10,518 nucleotides of DNA from Discostella pseudostelligera (Eukaryota > Bacillariophyta > Thalassiosirophyceae > Thalassiosirales > Thalassiosiraceae). Both the position numbers and the translations under genes were made by a program. Below the pieces are notes generated by a model. That model worked only from the letters and a program-made list of their open reading frames with translations, ran no database searches and was not told the DNA's origin. Below are positions 1 through 7,879 of the stretch, piece by piece. Numbering within the stretch: position 1 is the stretch's first letter; each line of letters begins with the position of its first letter. The stretch is taken from assembly GCA_036940085.1 (NCBI GenBank), contig JALLBK010001312.1, positions 1 to 10,518 of the forward strand, written 5' to 3'.

Positions 1-3000
1 TACTACTACTAAGGTGGCTGTTAATAAGGGTTCGGCCGGTGAGGTTGGTGGGGCATTGAAAGAGCAATATAAGAAGATGAAATCCACCGACAACAACGAG
101 GACATCGATGGTGTTGCACCGCCAGGTTCAGTGATGCCATCGTCATTGATGAACAATGCCGGCAGTACATCGACCAATGCTGCTTCCGCTACTGCTACTA
201 CTACTACTCCATCAGCATCGGCACCACCACCTCCCTCCTCCATGATGATCAAGTGGCCACCCGTCTCCTCGACAAAGGCCCTACCACCACTCTCGGGACG
301 GGTCTTGGACCTACTACCATCGGCGACGATGGCGACAACAGGTTATGCATCTTCTTCCGCGGGTAGTAGTTCCAAGAAGGGAGGAGGATTGCACTATCCA
401 CAGCAGCAGATGCGCAATGTCATTGAGTTTGAAGTGAATCAAGAGTGTGAGTTCTTTGTTGATCAACTGCCTCTATTGCTTGCACCTGTTGCCTACGACG
501 TGAGCTCACCCTTCGCCCTTCTTTTTTTCCCATCATGTTAACTTCTCTCTACTCTATCCTCGACTGCCTACCTCTCTAGGCACCTCCATCGGACTCGTAC
601 CCTCCGGTCGACTCGCCGTTGCCGGTTTTACCGATGGCACACTTCGTCTTTTCGATTTGACTGGTCATTTTGCCAAGGATAAGTACCATCCCCAAATGAA
701 TAACTTTGGCGGTTCTAGTAGTAGCAGTCCTCGTATCCTCCTCCTCGGTCAAATCTTCCACGAGTAACAACAAGAATTCCAACAAATCATCCAACAACTC
801 ATTCCTCGATTCGCACATCAATCAGCGCTATGGTGCTGTGGCATGTCAAATCCATGCTCGGGGAGTGCACACGTCACTATTGATGGATGTGGCGATATCG
901 GAAGATGGATTGTATGCCTTTGGTGGTGTCCAACGTGGGAGTGTGGAGTTGGCGGCGGTGTATTTGGGTGATGTGGAGAATTATTTCGATGAACGACTTA
1001 CATCCTCCGTGGAGGAGATGGACGCTACTACGGATGAATCGCCAGGATTGCTCGATTTGATCCATGTCGATCGGCATGCCGATGCCAAACTCAAGGGATT
1101 TGGTGCTTGTACTCGATTATGGAATGGATGGGAACGTGCAAGGAATGGTGTGGAACGGCCGGAATACTTGTTGTTTACTGGCAAGGGTATCAAGGTAAGA
1201 GAGTGAAGGAAGTTGCGAGAGGTCATGCGTACTAGATCATTGCAACTACTTGTTCTAACTGCGATCCTAACTTACTTGCTTTTCCCGAAACGACAGAACA
1301 TTCACATCTGGTCGTACCGTCCATCGCGCCCAGCCGACAATGAGGAGTCGGTGTGGACGTGCCTCTATGATACGCAAACGAATGGCACGTCTATTACCCA
1401 ACTTTACTTTCGTCATAACGCCCATGGAACACTTCAGGGCATAAGTAAGAGCGACAATGGTCAAAAGCTTCGAGTGTGGGACTTGTCGTATGAACAGCGC
1501 AGGATTGCCAATGGTACTACGGATGAATCAGATAGACCAAAACGGCCCGAGTATGTGGATGTGGCATCGACCGAGGGCACCATTGGCGTTTGTGGCCCGT
1601 ATGCCTTTGCTTCTGGCTCGCTTGGTGGGATGCATAATATTATCAATGTGGTTGGATTGGATGCCGACGACGCTTCATCTCCATTTAATTGCACCGAGCT
1701 TGCTCTGCCGGTGGATGCAGCAGGGGACTTCTCAGCCGGCAACCGAAACTCTCGAACTGGCCGACAGCAACGTGGCGAGCTAAAGTCGGTTGTCAATGTG
1801 GCAGGGTTGGTATTCGACGCCAGCCATGCGTTACTTCAACTTTCAGATGGGTCGGTGGTACACTACCTCCATCATCAGTCGGGGCATCCTATGTTGCTTC
1901 AGACTCCACCGTCACTGTGCACTACTTGCGTCGATGACGATGTCTCCGTCGGTGGCTTCTCGGCTGTTGCTGGGCTGAATCAAAACAAGAAAATGGCCTT
2001 GGCGCGAGTAGGATCGCAAGGCATGGTGCTATTTGCAGTATCGAGCTTCAATGAGAATACATCACGTGGTGCCATTATGCTGCGTGCATTGCCTGGAAGT
2101 AGTGTCAATGATGGAAATGGTATCAAATCGTTTTGGAGGTACTGGGGCTTTAATGGACTGAAGAGGAAGAGGAAACAGCAAACGCCTAGTGTATATGTGA
2201 CAAGGCCTCCCGTTGCAGCGTCGGTCACTGTTAATGCTACGCCAGTGCCAGTAGCAAAGAGCCAGAAGGATTCAAGTATAATTCGTTCGTCGCGAGCTCC
2301 CATGCAAACAATTGTTGAGGTGGACAAGAGCAATCGTCGAAAGAGCCCAGCGGATGATGTCGTGGACTACACACCAGTCCCATCCATCAAGTGTGTAACC
2401 AACAATAATGCGCACTCGGTAAGGAAAGTCACTCCTGGAGATGTCGTTCCAACTGTGGAACCCGTTGATTCACTCATCAAAGTTGATCGGTCGAATAAGA
2501 AGCGTCGATCCGAGGATGACCAGATGGACATTCAGCTACAATCTATTGTGCACGGGTACAACTCTGAGGCAGCGCATACGCCCAAGAGATCTGATGGTGA
2601 TTCTGAGAAGTCTTGTGCACGCGTAGTAGCACAAAGCAAACAAACTGAGGCTTTGCAGGTAGCAATTCAACCGACTTCTGAACAAAGCAAGAAACAAGTT
2701 GCTGCTCCAGTGATTGCAAAGAAACAGAAGACAGCCGACCNAACCGACTTCTGAACAAAGCAAGAAACAAGTTGCTGCTCCAGTGATTGCAAAGAAGCAG
2801 AAGACAGCCGACCAAGGTTCGAAACAAGTTGCTGCTACAGTTGCTGAGAAATCATTGCTAACGAACTCTCCAAAGAAGCGTGGTGGCAAGTCGAAGAACG
2901 AGCCTTCTATGCAATCAAATGTGTCATCGCTCTCCGCCAATGAACCCGTCGTCGTGCAACCTGCAGAGCAGGAGCCAGTTACCAAAAAGGTGGGATTTCT

Positions 3001-3640
3001 TGGCGTAACAATCTTAGATCGGAAAGTTGAAAGAGAATTACCCGATTCCTGCTTCCAGCCTCTGCAGCGTCCGATGCTCCTCGTCGAAAAGCTTCCTACC
3101 TGCACTGTCGGTAGCAGGCTGGCCAAATACAAAGCAGTTCAGCACTCAAACAGTACTCCAGTCACAACTGCAGCTGACGATGTTGAATTTACAATGCATT
3201 GCGATGAGAGGCAAATACTCGCCGCACGACATCGCGCCGAGCATGAAATGATACGACGAAAAGTCCTTCACAGTATTCGATACGTCATGTCTACGTGGGA
3301 TATCGAGCTCAATTCCAACAAATCGCATGCTTCCATTGTTGAGTCGGCGAAGAAATGGTTCGATAAAGCTTTGGAAAGTCATGAGGAAGTACTGGTGAGT
3401 TCATTATGTTACATTGTTGTATTGGGTTGTGAAGTATCGGTATATTAACGCTGTGTTGCATTTCCTTTCCCATACCATCAGAATGACATGCTCTGCAGAC
3501 AAGAAATGGAAGCCGAGGCATTGGCTGCCAGGCAAACATCGGAACTTGACGATGGGCGTGCACCAGTGCTTCACGTATCCTTTCCGTTTCCGCAGGTATT
3601 TGATATGGCGAGGCAGGAAATGATAACGATCTTTCGGTAA
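1..3640 (+). CDS. WD40-repeat-like protein with long basic C-terminal tail, 5' partial, four exons seen
   Basis: The frame is open to the left edge, so the true start lies upstream; the first in-frame ATG is at 77. Proposed exons are 1-446, 580-1194, 1297-3394 and 3482-3640 (TAA at 3638-3640), about 1,080 residues in the window. Exon 1 holds a Thr/Ser/Pro-rich stretch (about 165-245) and ends in a beta-strand-like segment. Exon 2 opens with a WD40-type repeat (GRLAVAGFTDGTLRLFDL), followed by a conserved-looking part with QRYGAVACQIHARGVHTSL. Exon 3 begins NIHIWSY and later has LRVWDLS, again WD-like. From about 2150 the protein is low-complexity and Lys/Arg-rich, with basic clusters KRKRK (2161-2175) and KKRR (2497-2508) that could be nuclear localisation signals. 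A charged helical region (about 3200-3560) ends the protein. Two frame problems (664-766 and 2741) are listed separately. I do not recognise a named gene; a nuclear scaffold role is inference only. Confidence 0.75.
447..579 (+). other. Intron 1 of the WD40-like gene (133 bp)
   Basis: The donor is GTGAGT at 447 and the acceptor is CTCTAG ending at 579, after a pyrimidine-rich tract with a TTAAC branch-like site near 538. The exon 1 frame leaves one base (446), which joins GC at 580-581 to make a Cys codon and leads into the WD repeat TSIGLVPSGRLAVAGF. A competing donor, GTGAGC at 500, is rejected because it would put exon 2 in a frame that stops within about 30 codons. Confidence 0.8.
664..766 (+). 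other. Frame break in the Ser/Asn-rich linker of exon 2
   Basis: The WD repeat after intron 1 reads in one frame (codons starting at 582) until a TAA at 765-767. The conserved continuation, from about 760 to 1194, reads in the next frame. A net loss of one base would join them. In both frames the stretch 712-790 is rich in AGT/AGC/TCC Ser codons, so an indel among these short repeats gives a plausible Ser-rich linker. The alternative is a 55-bp intron, 664-718 (GTCATT...CTAG), which also restores the frame, but its donor is poor next to the GTGAGT and GTAAGA of the other introns. Confidence 0.6.
1195..1296 (+). other. Intron 2 of the WD40-like gene (102 bp)
   Basis: The donor is GTAAGA at 1195 and the acceptor is CGACAG ending at 1296. 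Branch-like CTAAC sequences lie at about 1255-1270. Splicing is phase 0 and joins LLFTGKGIK to NIHIWSY, a natural WD40 beta-strand. Unspliced, the exon 2 frame hits TGA at 1204-1206. Confidence 0.85.
2669..2813 (+). repeat. 72-bp direct duplication around a single N; probable unmerged contig overlap
   Basis: Bases 2669-2740 and 2742-2813 are the same 72-bp sequence with one visible difference (AAAGAAACAG against AAAGAAGCAG), separated only by N at 2741. This is what a scaffolder leaves when two contig ends overlap but are not merged. Removing one copy plus the N (73 bases) joins the upstream reading frame to the one that continues past 2814, which supports an artefact over a real repeat. The single mismatch could be an allelic difference or an error. 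Confidence 0.88.
3395..3481 (+). other. Intron 3 of the WD40-like gene (87 bp)
   Basis: The donor is GTGAGT at 3395 and the acceptor is CATCAG ending at 3481. A TATTAACG branch-like site lies near 3442-3449. Splicing is phase 0 and extends a charged helix (ALESHEEVL to NDMLCRQEMEAEALAARQ). The last exon then runs to TAA at 3638-3640. Unspliced, the frame ends at 3446-3448. Confidence 0.82.
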
Positions 3641-4222
3641 TTCCAAATTTCAACCAACAATCATTCAGGAAGAGGAGGTCTACTGAATGGAGATGTGTCG
3701 ATGGATACGACATACTTCATCAATTTTTTGGCGTCTGCCTAAATTAAATAGTATCTAACGCCGACATCCCACCTCGTTGTCCCTTCCTCCATCCATGTCG
3801 ATGCAATTAGATCACGGGCTTCATCTGGCTGCATGATGCATTGATTTAGCAAATGCGGTGTTAATATATGCTCTAACCAATAGAGCTAATACGATCGTAT
3901 TAGCTCTATTGGTTAGAGCATATATTAACAAAAGTGAAATAAGTGCTTTGGCTTTGGTCGTGGTCGGGCAGTCTTCGGCCATTCTCCGCCAGGCGGCGTC
4001 CCCTTGCCCTCATCACACATCCCCAAAGAGGTTGATTATTTCTTCCAAGAGTTTCCAACTTCAACTTCCAACTTCCAACAAACCATGACCAGCAGCATGG
4101 AAGAAACAATTCAAGTGGGATCAATCTCTTCTCATAAATATCACCGACGACTTCTCCTCACTCCACCTACCCTACTCCTACTCCGCCATAGCCGCATCAT
4201 CTCTCTATCATCGTCCAAAACC
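3641..4222 (+). other. Intergenic region between the WD40-like gene and the M8-like gene
   Basis: No gene is seen here apart from the likely 5' leader of the next gene. The region contains the 72-bp palindrome described separately. From about 3990 it becomes pyrimidine-rich, as expected of a 5' leader. I see no canonical AATAAA after the upstream stop and no clear TATA box. The frame of the next gene is open back to at least 4004, with in-frame ATGs at 4004 and 4084, so part of this stretch could be coding if an upstream start is used. Confidence 0.6.
3859..3930. repeat. Perfect 72-bp palindrome, two 36-bp arms, no spacer
   Basis: The left arm 3859-3894 is the exact reverse complement of the right arm 3895-3930, centred in GATC; pairing fails at 3858/3931. 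Each arm also contains a small inverted repeat, GCTCT-AACCAAT-AGAGC (right arm read in the opposite sense), so the DNA could form one long hairpin or several short ones. The stretch TAGCTCTATTGGTTAGAGCA (3901-3920, and its mirror on the minus strand) matches the usual tRNA position 8-26 pattern at 18 of 20 bases. No anticodon stem or B box follows, so this is not a tRNA gene. It could be a fold-back element, a regulatory hairpin or an assembly fold-back. Confidence 0.95.
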
Positions 4223-5410
4223 ATGAAGATCAAGACTACCCTCTGCATCATTGGCTACTTCCTCCTCAACTTGATTGACTCCATCACCTTCGTGTCGGCT
4301 CAGCGTGGTGCCAAAGCGTCGAAGACTACCAAACTAGTTCCCCACTCCTACATCATGAAAAACGAAGATTACTTCTACATCATGAAAAACAAAGATTACG
4401 GAGAAGTTGATCATACTAAGTACAACGTTGATCTGTCCCTCCAAGTTATGAACTTGGCAGTTAATAAGGGTATTGCTCAGGGAATAGATAGATGGATGAA
4501 CATCATTGTGGGCGATCTACCTGATGTTGATAACACCGATGGGAAATATTATGTTGACGAGTATTTTTGCACTGAGATCCCATATCCTTCTGTCATTGAT
4601 GATACTTACCTCTGTGTTATTGAAGGAGAGATTGATGGTGCAGGACGAGATGGTGAATCCAACATTCTTGGATTCTACGCATATGGGAATCTGCGACCTG
4701 ACACAGGTCTACCCTTTGAGGGTGCAATTGGATTTGACACATACAATGCTGCCCAACTCCTAGCCCAGCCGGGGCATTGGGAAGCCTACATCCTGAGTAT
4801 GATGGGTTATTATATTGGTTTTACTCTATTGATTTCTGTTGATGGTCCAACTGATTTTCTATTGAATAACCCAACCGTTACCTACATTGGTGAAAATGGC
4901 CTGAGAGTGTGGCAACAGGATTGGGGATGTTCTGGAACGCCCCCGCTAATAGTAGATGTTTCAGCAGAGTACCCAACTGTGTTTTGGGACTCGGCATGCC
5001 TTGTTAATGAGCTCTTCACAGAAAATTTCAACCTCGAGGGCAAACTGTCCAAGCTCACTATTGCCGCCTTTGAAGATATGGGGTATGAAGTCGACTATAG
5101 TGCTGCTGATCAATACGATGTGGCGGATATTCTCTGCTGCAATGTCGGTGCTGGCGGCACTCTAACTGGAGCCAAGCAAGCGTCACCAACCCAAGGACCC
5201 GTCTTGTCTGAGGCAGGTAAAGCATATGCTACCACCTATGGTTTCAAAGTGTTGGACGAGAAGAGGGAGGAACTGGCATCTCGTCGTCGCCTTCAGCTGG
5301 GCAATATATTCACTGGTGTTGATGAAGAAATGACAGCCCGTACTAACAACTCGATCACTGTCATTATCGAAGAGAATGGAATTATCTTTGATGTCACTGT
5401 GTCTGAGTGA
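4223..5410 (+). CDS. Secreted leishmanolysin-like (peptidase M8) protein with a degenerate active site
   Basis: Single exon, 395 residues. I chose the ATG at 4223 for its good context (AAAACCATGA) and because it opens directly into a signal peptide: basic start MKIK, hydrophobic core to about residue 22, likely cleavage after VSA (26). In-frame ATGs at 4004 and 4084 would bury it behind 73 or 46 extra residues. The mature protein has a duplicated nine-residue unit (43-60), then M8-like segments: GLPFEGAIGFDTYN (162-175), ILSMMGYYIGF (190-200) where the family has its HExxHxxGF helix, FWDS (254-257) where it has the third zinc His, NELFT (262-266), and LTIAAFEDMGYEVDYSAAD (278-296), a typical M8 tail. 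The family's zinc residues are replaced: His to Ser192, Glu to Met193, His to Tyr196, His to Phe254. Proteolysis is therefore unlikely; a binding or structural role outside the cell or in the secretory pathway is inference. No membrane anchor follows. Confidence 0.8.
   Translation: MKIKTTLCIIGYFLLNLIDSITFVSAQRGAKASKTTKLVPHSYIMKNEDYFYIMKNKDYGEVDHTKYNVDLSLQVMNLAVNKGIAQGIDRWMNIIVGDLPDVDNTDGKYYVDEYFCTEIPYPSVIDDTYLCVIEGEIDGAGRDGESNILGFYAYGNLRPDTGLPFEGAIGFDTYNAAQLLAQPGHWEAYILSMMGYYIGFTLLISVDGPTDFLLNNPTVTYIGENGLRVWQQDWGCSGTPPLIVDVSAEYPTVFWDSACLVNELFTENFNLEGKLSKLTIAAFEDMGYEVDYSAADQYDVADILCCNVGAGGTLTGAKQASPTQGPVLSEAGKAYATTYGFKVLDEKREELASRRRLQLGNIFTGVDEEMTARTNNSITVIIEENGIIFDVTVSE
4349..4402 (+). repeat. 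27-bp tandem duplication within the M8-like gene
   Basis: Bases 4349-4375 and 4376-4402 are adjacent 27-bp units that differ only in a GAA/AAA codon and in the last codon. They encode YIMKNEDYF and YIMKNKDYG, just after the signal peptide. The unit keeps the frame and is probably a recent local duplication in the propeptide-like region. Confidence 0.9.
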
Positions 5411-6026
5411 GAAGCGGTGCTGGGCCAATTTTGTCCCTGACGTTCGATTTTATTATTTGTGTATGTACCTCCACCAACTGACAAGAAGACGAGGAAGAAG
5501 ATGATGTGAAGATGATGACGGGATATATCTAGCCCACTTCTTTCAACTTCTGGCTGTGATAGTAATGTTGTCGGAGGGGTTAATTGAGACCATCATTAGG
5601 TAGGAATGCAAGGAAGAAAGCTAGAATGCAGAATGTAGAATGATGGCAGTACACATTGCACTCGGATTGAAAGCTGCGACCACCAGCAGCATTCATATCC
5701 AAGTTCGGAGATACACTCCAACTAATCGTAGAGTTACATAGTGAAATATTCAGCAAATACGCACTCTCTCTCTCTCCTTCTGAGTACTCCTAATTGATTG
5801 TTTAGTAGGGCAGTCCTCTTGACGATTTGTATGAAACTCTCATCATGATCATCAGGACAAGCTGAAGTGATCGAGGCGAGAAGTGAGACGTTGTTGTGGT
5901 TGTTGCTCACATCACTGCCACGTGTAACTGCCACTTCCATTTTCATTTCCACCACCGACGGCGTCCCGTCCCTCCCCACTTACGACCCTCGACCTCCCTA
6001 CTACGAGTACAAGGCAAACATAAATC
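5411..6026 (+). other. Intergenic region upstream of the Pcf11-like gene
   Basis: No supported gene. After the M8-like stop there is a purine-rich GAAGA/GATGA stretch (about 5480-5520). A CT dinucleotide run lies at 5764-5776, and a CACGTG G-box at 5919-5924. Pyrimidine-rich leader-like sequence follows (about 5930-6000). No AATAAA signal is evident after the M8-like gene. Confidence 0.6.
5919..5924. promoter_or_regulatory. G-box/E-box CACGTG upstream of the Pcf11-like gene
   Basis: The palindrome CACGTG in the context GCCACGTGTAA lies about 100 bp before the ATG at 6027. This core is bound by bHLH and some bZIP factors in eukaryotes. A single hexamer is weak evidence; its promoter position is the only support. 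Confidence 0.3.
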
Positions 6027-7688
6027 ATGGACGATGAAGAAGAGGAGATCGACGAGGAGCAAGTCGAGGACTACTGCGCCATGCTCGATCGGCTCGGCAA
6101 CTTCCCAGAAAAAGTCGCCATCAACAGTCTCTCCATGGCCGCCGAAGATTTTGCCAATTCACCAACCTCAGCACACATCATCTACAATTGCATTCGCAGT
6201 CGTCTCATCGATCGAACTACCCCGGGCATATCCTCTTCAGATCGTAAATTGCCACTTGTCTACGTTCTGGATTCACTACTGAAAAATGTACGAGGCGTAT
6301 ATATCAACATTATCCAAGAGGATGCCGCCTCATGGATGTCGACGGTGTACGATATATTTGACAAGGCCAATAATAAGGAAAATGAAAAGGCGCGTCTTAA
6401 AAAGGTTTGGAATACATGGAAAGAGTTTGGTGTCATCCAGGATGAAGAGAAGTGGCGAGCGATTGGGGAGTGTTTTATTAAGGCGGAAGAGAAGGTCAAG
6501 GCTTTGGCAGAATCGAGGGCAATTCCGGTGGCGGGCATTAAACGGAACGCCGATGGTACACTACAAATAACACCATCGTTACGAAAGCAAATGCAACTTT
6601 TATTAGATGAGGTTCAAAGCACGGGGGTTGATGAGTTGGAAAAGGTTTCTCTTGAAAGATTGGCAGATATCAATCCAGACTTGTTGCAACAGTTGAAGGA
6701 GGCGGCAATTGAGGAACAGAACCAGCAACAGCAACTTCCATCCACTACCAACCCTTCCAACAACTCTCCATTGTTTGTATCTCCTCCACTCTCAGAATGG
6801 TCCAAACTGAATCTCAATCATCTTGAAAAGTCGCATGATCTCATTGCCTCGCTGCAACGCCACGTTCGGTCCGCCATTGAAATGACAGTGGTCAAATCTC
6901 AATTGGACGATACCATCCATTTATATGCATCCGTTTCTGCATCGGCACAACTGCTTACCGATATGCTACAAAATTTAAAGGATGGGAATAGCCTTGGTTT
7001 TCTTCCAGGACAAAACAATACCAGCAGCGGAGGCATCGGCAGTGGTGGTGTGGGTGGCAGTCAACGTCGTCGGAAACGATATTCCCTCGTCAAGAAAGAA
7101 AATTTCACAAATGAAGGTATTCGAAAACACAATGATGCCGTCATTGCTCAACTTTACGAAGTGGGCCTGCCATTCGTTTGTTCTGCCGATGGAAAACGAT
7201 TTGCATCACAATTTGAATTATCACAACATTTGGATAGTTTGTTTCGTAAAAGTCAATTGGAAAAACAAATGGCAAAGACTACTGAAGAGCGGGGATGGTA
7301 TATTGTTGAGAGTGTGTGGATGACACTTGGCTGGAAAGATGCAGTTGCACCGATGGATCAAAAGATATTATTAGATGCCGGTGCTGGTGCTACTGCTCTT
7401 GCCGATGCATCAATGACAGAAGAGAATCAATCAATCCCAACAACGGTAATTGCCGACGAAAGTCGTGATCGATGCCTTCTATGCGGAATTAATTTTGCCA
7501 TGTTCTTTGATCAGGAGGATGGTGAGTGGAAGTATAAGAGTTGTATTGAGAAGAGTGTTGAACAGGATGATGGACCGACGATGGATGAAAAGGAGGAGTT
7601 GGAATCGGTTTTAGTGCATGTGACGTGTTGGGAGGGATTGGGTAGTCCGGAATGTTTGACGCCCGATCAGATTCGGCATTCTCATTGA
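6027..7688 (+). CDS. PCF11: Pcf11-like pre-mRNA cleavage and transcription termination factor
   Basis: Single exon, 553 residues, with ATG at 6027 in a good context (A at -3, G at +4). After an acidic start, residues 10-155 form a CID (RNA polymerase II CTD-interacting domain): helices with LPLVYVLDSLLKNVRGVYINI (76-96) match the family's conserved DSxxKN helix. Charged helices follow (155-235), then a Gln/Ser/Pro-rich linker, another helical part (260-320), a Gly-rich linker and a basic patch RRRKR (347-351). The C-terminus has the Pcf11 zinc-finger pair: one at C385...H401, followed by GWY and W431, and one at C483-x2-C486...H531-x2-C534. The first has Asp388 and Leu405 where the second Cys and second His are expected. 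Pcf11 couples 3'-end cleavage to termination by binding the phosphorylated CTD in the nucleus. The protein is shorter than animal Pcf11 and close to the yeast size. The next gene is convergent. Confidence 0.88.
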   Translation: MDDEEEEIDEEQVEDYCAMLDRLGNFPEKVAINSLSMAAEDFANSPTSAHIIYNCIRSRLIDRTTPGISSSDRKLPLVYVLDSLLKNVRGVYINIIQEDAASWMSTVYDIFDKANNKENEKARLKKVWNTWKEFGVIQDEEKWRAIGECFIKAEEKVKALAESRAIPVAGIKRNADGTLQITPSLRKQMQLLLDEVQSTGVDELEKVSLERLADINPDLLQQLKEAAIEEQNQQQQLPSTTNPSNNSPLFVSPPLSEWSKLNLNHLEKSHDLIASLQRHVRSAIEMTVVKSQLDDTIHLYASVSASAQLLTDMLQNLKDGNSLGFLPGQNNTSSGGIGSGGVGGSQRRRKRYSLVKKENFTNEGIRKHNDAVIAQLYEVGLPFVCSADGKRFASQFELSQHLDSLFRKSQLEKQMAKTTEERGWYIVESVWMTLGWKDAVAPMDQKILLDAGAGATALADASMTEENQSIPTTVIADESRDRCLLCGINFAMFFDQEDGEWKYKSCIEKSVEQDDGPTMDEKEELESVLVHVTCWEGLGSPECLTPDQIRHSH

Positions 7689-7879
7689 GCATCGTAATAC
7701 CTACGCATGAATCATGAATTCCATCCATCGACATAACATCATCTGGTGGGGGGTTGATATATTATGGATATCTAAGTTATTGATACATATTCTCTAGAGC
7801 TCGTGGCTATTTTCTGATTCTTTTCAAACCCATTGTCATGTTTTGCCATGAGAATCATCAGGACGCCAGGTGGATGTTT
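7689..7879. other. Short convergent gap between the Pcf11-like and UBE2T-like stops
   Basis: Only 191 bases separate the two stop codons, so both 3' untranslated regions and their polyadenylation sites must lie within it or overlap. It holds AT-rich sequence (about 7755-7795) but no exact AATAAA on either strand that I can see. Confidence 0.6.

Noticed and set aside
500..579. An 80-bp intron using the GTGAGC donor at 500
   Set aside because: It puts the next exon out of the WD-repeat frame and into an early stop, while the GTGAGT donor at 447 gives a consistent phase.
2536..3132. A 198-codon minus-strand open frame
   Set aside because: It is antisense to the WD40-like gene, crosses the N and the duplicated overlap, and has no recognisable protein features.
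3888..3960. A tRNA gene starting in the palindrome
   Set aside because: The D-arm is good, but no anticodon stem, T-arm or GGTTCGA-type B box follows on either strand.
4004..4222. A 73-residue N-terminal extension of the M8-like protein
   Set aside because: It would bury a clear signal peptide that begins at the well-placed ATG 4223. The frame is merely open through the leader.
20..4470. Shared GTTAATAAGGGT (AVNKG) in the WD40-like and M8-like genes
   Set aside because: The match is about a dozen bases with no extension on either side, so chance is the simplest explanation.
5896..6282. A 128-codon plus-strand open frame overlapping the Pcf11-like start
   Set aside because: It is out of frame with the clear CID coding sequence, and its His/Arg/Pro-rich product looks like a frame shadow of leader plus CDS.
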